DNA of 64,000 nucleotides from Bacillus albus (lineage in GTDB: Bacteria > Bacillota > Bacilli > Bacillales > Bacillaceae_G). A program made the translations under genes and the position numbers. Shown here piece after piece: positions 60,580-64,000 of this stretch. The DNA lies in assembly GCF_001884185.1 (NCBI RefSeq), contig NZ_MAOE01000111.1, forward strand, positions 124,001 through 188,000, read 5' to 3'. The notes beneath the pieces were generated by a model. The model ran no database searches. It saw only the letters and a list, made by a program, of their open reading frames with translations, and was not told where the DNA came from. Numbering within the stretch: the stretch's first letter is position 1; every line of letters begins with the position of its first letter.

Positions 60580-61050
60580 ATGGATAAGAAAGTCACAGAA
60601 GTTGTAGAAGCATTTGCGCAGCCAATCGTTGAAGAGTTAAATCTTGAACTTGTAGATGTAGAGTATGTGAAAGAAGGACAAGACTGGTTCTTACGCGTAT
60701 TCATCGATTCTGAAAAGGGAGTCGACATTGAAGAATGCGGTGCGGTGAGTGAACGTTTAAGCGAAGCTTTAGATAAAGAGGATCCAATTCCTCATCTTTA
60801 CTTTTTGGATGTGTCATCTCCTGGAGCAGAACGCCCATTAAAGAAAGAGAAAGACTTCCAGCAAGCGGTAGGAAAACAAGTGGCAATTAAAACATATGAG
60901 CCGATTGATGGCGAAAAGATGTTTGAAGGAAAAATGCTTTCCTACGATGGTACTACAATTACACTATTATTAACAATTAAAACACGTAAAAAAGAAATCC
61001 AAATTCCAATGGATAAAGTTGCAAATGCGCGACTTGCTGTTACGTTTTAG
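60580..61050 (+). CDS. rimP: Ribosome maturation factor RimP
   Basis: RimP (YlxS) helps assemble the 30S subunit. The 156 residues have [20 protein letters not shown] and [20 protein letters not shown] in the N-terminal domain, [17 protein letters not shown] in the middle and an SH3-like C-terminal domain. GGAAGGAGG precedes the ATG at 60580; the in-frame start at 60526 lies within the structured leader. It heads the conserved rimP-nusA-rnpM-rplGA-infB operon. Confidence 0.96.
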   Translation: MDKKVTEVVEAFAQPIVEELNLELVDVEYVKEGQDWFLRVFIDSEKGVDIEECGAVSERLSEALDKEDPIPHLYFLDVSSPGAERPLKKEKDFQQAVGKQVAIKTYEPIDGEKMFEGKMLSYDGTTITLLLTIKTRKKEIQIPMDKVANARLAVTF

Positions 61051-61067
61051 TTAGAAGGGGGATCTTC

Positions 61068-62174
61068 ATGAGCACTGAGTTGTTAGATGCCTTGCTCGTA
61101 TTAGAGTCAGAAAAAGGAATTAGCAAAGATATTATTATTGATGCGATTGAAGCAGCGTTAATCTCTGCTTATAAACGCAATTTTAACCAAGCACAAAACG
61201 TTCGTGTGAGCTTTAACCCAGAAGTGGGAACAATCCAAGTTTTAGCACGTAAAGACGTTGTTGATAATGTGTTTGATCCACGTCTTGAAATTTCTGTTGA
61301 AGAAGCAAGACAAATTAACCCGAACTATCAAGATGGTGACGTACTAGAAATTGAAGTAACACCAAAAGATTTCGGCCGTATTGCAGCACAAACTGCAAAA
61401 CAAGTTGTAACACAACGAGTGCGTGAAGCAGAGCGTGGTGTTATTTATTCTGAGTTTAGTGACCGTGAAGAAGATATCATGGTTGGTATCGTACAACGTC
61501 AAGATGCTCGTTTCATCTATGTAAGTTTAGGGAAAGTAGAAGCTTTATTACCTGTAAGTGAGCAAATGCCGAACGAACAGTACAAACCACATGATCGTAT
61601 TCGCGTATTCATTACGAAAGTAGAAAAAACAACAAAAGGACCACAAATTTACGTATCACGTACACATCCTGGTCTTTTAAAACGTTTATTCGAAATGGAA
61701 GTTCCTGAAATTTATGATGGAACTGTTGAAATTCGTTCTGTAGCACGTGAAGCAGGCGATCGTTCTAAAATCTCTGTACATGCGGAGAACATTGATGTTG
61801 ATCCAGTAGGCTCTTGTGTAGGACCGAAAGGACAACGTGTACAACGCATTGTAGACGAACTAAAAGGTGAAAAGATTGACATCGTTCGCTGGTCAAATGA
61901 TCCAGTAGAATATGTTGCTAATGCTTTAAGCCCATCACAAGTTGTTAAAGTGCTTGTAGATGAAGAAGAAAAAGCAACAACTGTTGTTGTTCCAGACCAC
62001 CAACTGTCATTAGCTATCGGTAAACGTGGACAAAATGCACGTTTAGCAGCTAAATTAACAGGTTGGAAAATTGATATTAAGAGTGAGTCTGATGCGAAAC
62101 AACTTGGTATTGTAACAGAAGAAGATAGCGTAATCGCATTCGGATTCGATTCAGTTGAAGACGAAATCGAATAG
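61068..62174 (+). CDS. nusA: Transcription termination/antitermination protein NusA
   Basis: NusA binds RNA polymerase and modulates pausing, intrinsic termination and rRNA antitermination. The 368 residues contain an N-terminal polymerase-binding domain (1-125), an S1 domain (about 135-200) with DIMVGIVQRQDARFIYVSLG, and two KH domains with VGPKGQRVQRIV and AIGKRGQNARLAAKLTGW. The acidic repeats of E. coli NusA are absent, as in all Bacillus. GAAGGGGG precedes the ATG. NusA could act on the hairpins in the operon's own leader (inference). Confidence 0.97.
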   Translation: MSTELLDALLVLESEKGISKDIIIDAIEAALISAYKRNFNQAQNVRVSFNPEVGTIQVLARKDVVDNVFDPRLEISVEEARQINPNYQDGDVLEIEVTPKDFGRIAAQTAKQVVTQRVREAERGVIYSEFSDREEDIMVGIVQRQDARFIYVSLGKVEALLPVSEQMPNEQYKPHDRIRVFITKVEKTTKGPQIYVSRTHPGLLKRLFEMEVPEIYDGTVEIRSVAREAGDRSKISVHAENIDVDPVGSCVGPKGQRVQRIVDELKGEKIDIVRWSNDPVEYVANALSPSQVVKVLVDEEEKATTVVVPDHQLSLAIGKRGQNARLAAKLTGWKIDIKSESDAKQLGIVTEEDSVIAFGFDSVEDEIE

Positions 62175-62185
62175 AGGTGATGAGT

Positions 62186-62458
62186 ATGAGCAATCGAAAA
62201 GTTCCGTTACGAAAATGTGTTGCAACGCAAGAAATGAAATCAAAACGAGAGCTCGTTCGCATTGTTCGTTCCAAAGAGGGAGAAGTGTCTATTGATTTAA
62301 CTGGAAAGAAATCAGGACGAGGTGCTTATTTATCAAAAGATAAAGAAAGCATTCTTCAAGCTCAAAAGAAGAATGTATTGGAACATCATCTAAAAGCGAA
62401 AATCGACAGTTCTCTTTATGAAGAGCTTCTTGAGCTTGTTGAGAAGGAGTCGAAATAA
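62186..62458 (+). CDS. rnpM: RNase P modulator RnpM (YlxR)
   Basis: A 90-residue basic protein with the YlxR signature KVPLRKCVATQEMKSKRELV and SGRGAYLSKD. YlxR of B. subtilis binds the RNA of RNase P and modulates its activity, hence the name RnpM. Three in-frame starts occur close together; GAGG at 62174-62177 is best spaced for the ATG at 62186. It lies between nusA and the L7Ae-type gene in all Bacillus. Confidence 0.93.
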   Translation: MSNRKVPLRKCVATQEMKSKRELVRIVRSKEGEVSIDLTGKKSGRGAYLSKDKESILQAQKKNVLEHHLKAKIDSSLYEELLELVEKESK

Positions 62459-62770
62459 GTGTCCGATTGGAAATCGTTTTTAGGACTAGCAAACCGGGCT
62501 CGAAAAATTATTTCGGGTGAAGAACTCGTTTTAAAAGAAGTACGAAGTGGTAAGGCAAAACTCGTTTTGCTATCTGAGGATGCGTCAGCAAATACTGCAA
62601 AGCGTATTACGGATAAAACGACGTATTACAACGTACCAATGAGAAAGGTCGAAAATCGACAACAATTAGGGCATGCGATTGGGAGAGATGAGCGAGTCGT
62701 TGTAGCTGTGTTAGATGAAGGCTTTGCGAAAAAGCTGCGTAGCATGCTCGATACAAATTACCGGGGGTGA
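62459..62770 (+). CDS. rplGA: L7Ae-family ribosomal/kink-turn protein (YlxQ)
   Basis: A 103-residue protein of the L7Ae/L30e family with [20 protein letters not shown] and [17 protein letters not shown]. Family members bind kink-turns in RNA. The B. subtilis homologue is reported to bind kink-turns, but its cellular role is unclear. The start GTG follows the rnpM stop directly; AGAAGGAG lies in the end of rnpM. Its stop is four bases before the infB start. Confidence 0.92.
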   Translation: MSDWKSFLGLANRARKIISGEELVLKEVRSGKAKLVLLSEDASANTAKRITDKTTYYNVPMRKVENRQQLGHAIGRDERVVVAVLDEGFAKKLRSMLDTNYRG

Positions 62771-62774
62771 AGGT

Positions 62775-64000
62775 ATGAGTAAAATTCGAGTGCATGAATA
62801 TGCAAAACAACATAATATCTCAAGTAAAGATCTTATGACAAAACTAAAAGAAATGAATATCGAGGTTTCGAATCATATGACAATGTTAGACGATGAAGTA
62901 GTAAACAAATTAGATAATGAGTATCAAGCTGAAAAACCTTCTGTTGCAGATGAGTTTGAAGTAGAAGAAAAAGTTGTTCGTAGTAAAAAGAACAGCAATA
63001 AGAAAAAGAAAAAAGGCAAAGGAAACGAAGACAAACGTCAAGATAACTTTGCTGGAAGACAACAAACACAAACTGTAGAAACACCAGATAAAATTACTTT
63101 CTCTGGAAGTCTTACAGTAGGTGAGCTTGCTAAGAAATTAAGCAAAGAGCCGTCTGAAATTATTAAGAAACTCTTTATGCTTGGAATTATGGCAACAATT
63201 AATCAAGACTTAGATAAAGATACAATTGAATTAATTGCTACTGATTATGGTATTGAAGTAGAAGAAGAAGTAGTTGTGAGCGAGACTGAGTTTGAAACAT
63301 TCATCGATGAGCAAGATGATGAAGAGAACTTAAAAGAGCGTCCAGCTGTAGTTACAATCATGGGACACGTTGACCATGGTAAAACAACTTTACTTGACTC
63401 TATCCGTAATTCAAAAGTAACTGCTGGCGAAGCAGGTGGAATTACTCAACATATTGGTGCATACCAAGTTGAAGTAAATGACAAGAAGATTACATTCTTA
63501 GATACACCTGGTCACGCGGCATTTACAACGATGCGTGCTCGTGGTGCGCAAGTAACAGATATTACAATCCTTGTTGTTGCAGCTGATGACGGTGTTATGC
63601 CACAAACAGTTGAAGCAATTAGCCATGCGAAAGCAGCAGGAGTACCAATTATTGTTGCTGTGAATAAAATGGATAAACCAGCTGCGAATCCGGATCGCGT
63701 AATGCAAGAACTAACAGAATATGAATTAGTTCCGGAAGCATGGGGTGGAGATACTATCTTCGTACCAATCTCTGCGATTCAAGGCGAAGGTATTGACAAC
63801 TTACTAGAAATGATTCTTCTTGTAAGTGAAGTAGAAGAATATAAAGCAAATCCAAACCGCTATGCAACTGGTACTGTAATTGAAGCACAGCTTGATAAAG
63901 GTAAAGGAACTATCGCGACATTACTTGTTCAAAACGGTACGCTTCGAGTTGGAGATCCAATCGTTGTTGGTACTTCATTCGGACGTGTTCGTGCAATGGT
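62775..64000 (+). CDS. infB: Translation initiation factor IF-2, 3' end missing
   Basis: IF-2 is the GTPase that brings fMet-tRNA to the ribosome. From the ATG at 62775, 408 codons run open to the window end; the family length in this group is near 686, so about 40 percent is missing. Visible parts are the IF-2N module ([19 protein letters not shown]), a lysine-rich linker with [14 protein letters not shown], and a second IF-2N ([20 protein letters not shown]). The GTPase then starts near residue 190 with [23 protein letters not shown] and NKMD. GGTGA overlaps the rplGA stop. Confidence 0.98.
   Translation, partial: MSKIRVHEYAKQHNISSKDLMTKLKEMNIEVSNHMTMLDDEVVNKLDNEYQAEKPSVADEFEVEEKVVRSKKNSNKKKKKGKGNEDKRQDNFAGRQQTQTVETPDKITFSGSLTVGELAKKLSKEPSEIIKKLFMLGIMATINQDLDKDTIELIATDYGIEVEEEVVVSETEFETFIDEQDDEENLKERPAVVTIMGHVDHGKTTLLDSIRNSKVTAGEAGGITQHIGAYQVEVNDKKITFLDTPGHAAFTTMRARGAQVTDITILVVAADDGVMPQTVEAISHAKAAGVPIIVAVNKMDKPAANPDRVMQELTEYELVPEAWGGDTIFVPISAIQGEGIDNLLEMILLVSEVEEYKANPNRYATGTVIEAQLDKGKGTIATLLVQNGTLRVGDPIVVGTSFGRVRAM

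Overview
This 64-kb window is core chromosome from a low-GC, endospore-forming Firmicute. The protein sequences and gene order point to the Bacillus cereus group; I cannot separate species inside the group by reading. Supporting evidence is the 26-codon sporulation gene spoVM at 14880-14960, a B. subtilis-like order from yloC to infB, strong AGGAGG ribosome binding sites, and B. cereus-type protein lengths (PrkC 657, HslU 463, PolC 1433 residues). All genes run on the + strand except rpmB. No phage, insertion sequence, CRISPR array, tRNA or rRNA was seen.

Layout. 1-3.2 kb: yloC (5' end cut off by the window), remA, gmk, rpoZ, coaBC. 3.2-14.8 kb: priA, def, fmt, rsmB, rlmN, the phosphatase/kinase pair prpC-prkC, rsgA, rpe and thiN, a tightly packed replication-restart, translation-initiation and ribosome-maturation run. 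14.8-17.7 kb: spoVM, rpmB (minus strand), asp23 and fakA. 17.9-24.5 kb: recG, then the lipid cluster fapR-plsX-fabD-fabG-acpP with a FapR operator in its promoter, then rnc. 24.6-33.5 kb: smc, ftsY, ylxM, ffh (SRP), rpsP, khpA, rimM, trmD and rplS with a structured leader. 33.6-46.5 kb: lepB, rbgA, rnhB, sucCD, dprA, topA, trmFO, xerC, hslVU, codY. 46.5-55.8 kb: rpsB, tsf, pyrH, frr, uppS, cdsA, dxr, rasP, proS. 55.9-64 kb: polC, then rimP-nusA-rnpM-rplGA-infB, with infB cut by the window end.

The genes mostly serve growth: ribosome building and assembly GTPases, tRNA and rRNA modification, N-terminal formylation and deformylation, SRP targeting and signal peptide removal, chromosome replication and segregation, and membrane lipid and isoprenoid precursors. 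Three regulators sit here: FapR (malonyl-CoA sensing), CodY (GTP and branched-chain amino acid sensing) and PrkC/PrpC (cell-wall-responsive Ser/Thr phosphorylation).

I found no convincing undescribed multi-gene system; every gene belongs to a known family. The unexplained signals are in non-coding DNA and small details: two near-identical 24-bp repeats ahead of asp23, a promoter plus stacked hairpins between polC and rimP, an inverted repeat against the polC -10 element, hairpins around rnc, CodY-like boxes ahead of sucCD, a probable rpsB leader, and an HslV N-terminus lacking the serine reported in B. subtilis. Promoter, terminator and operator calls were made by eye from consensus matches and complementarity; no folding energies or searches were run.
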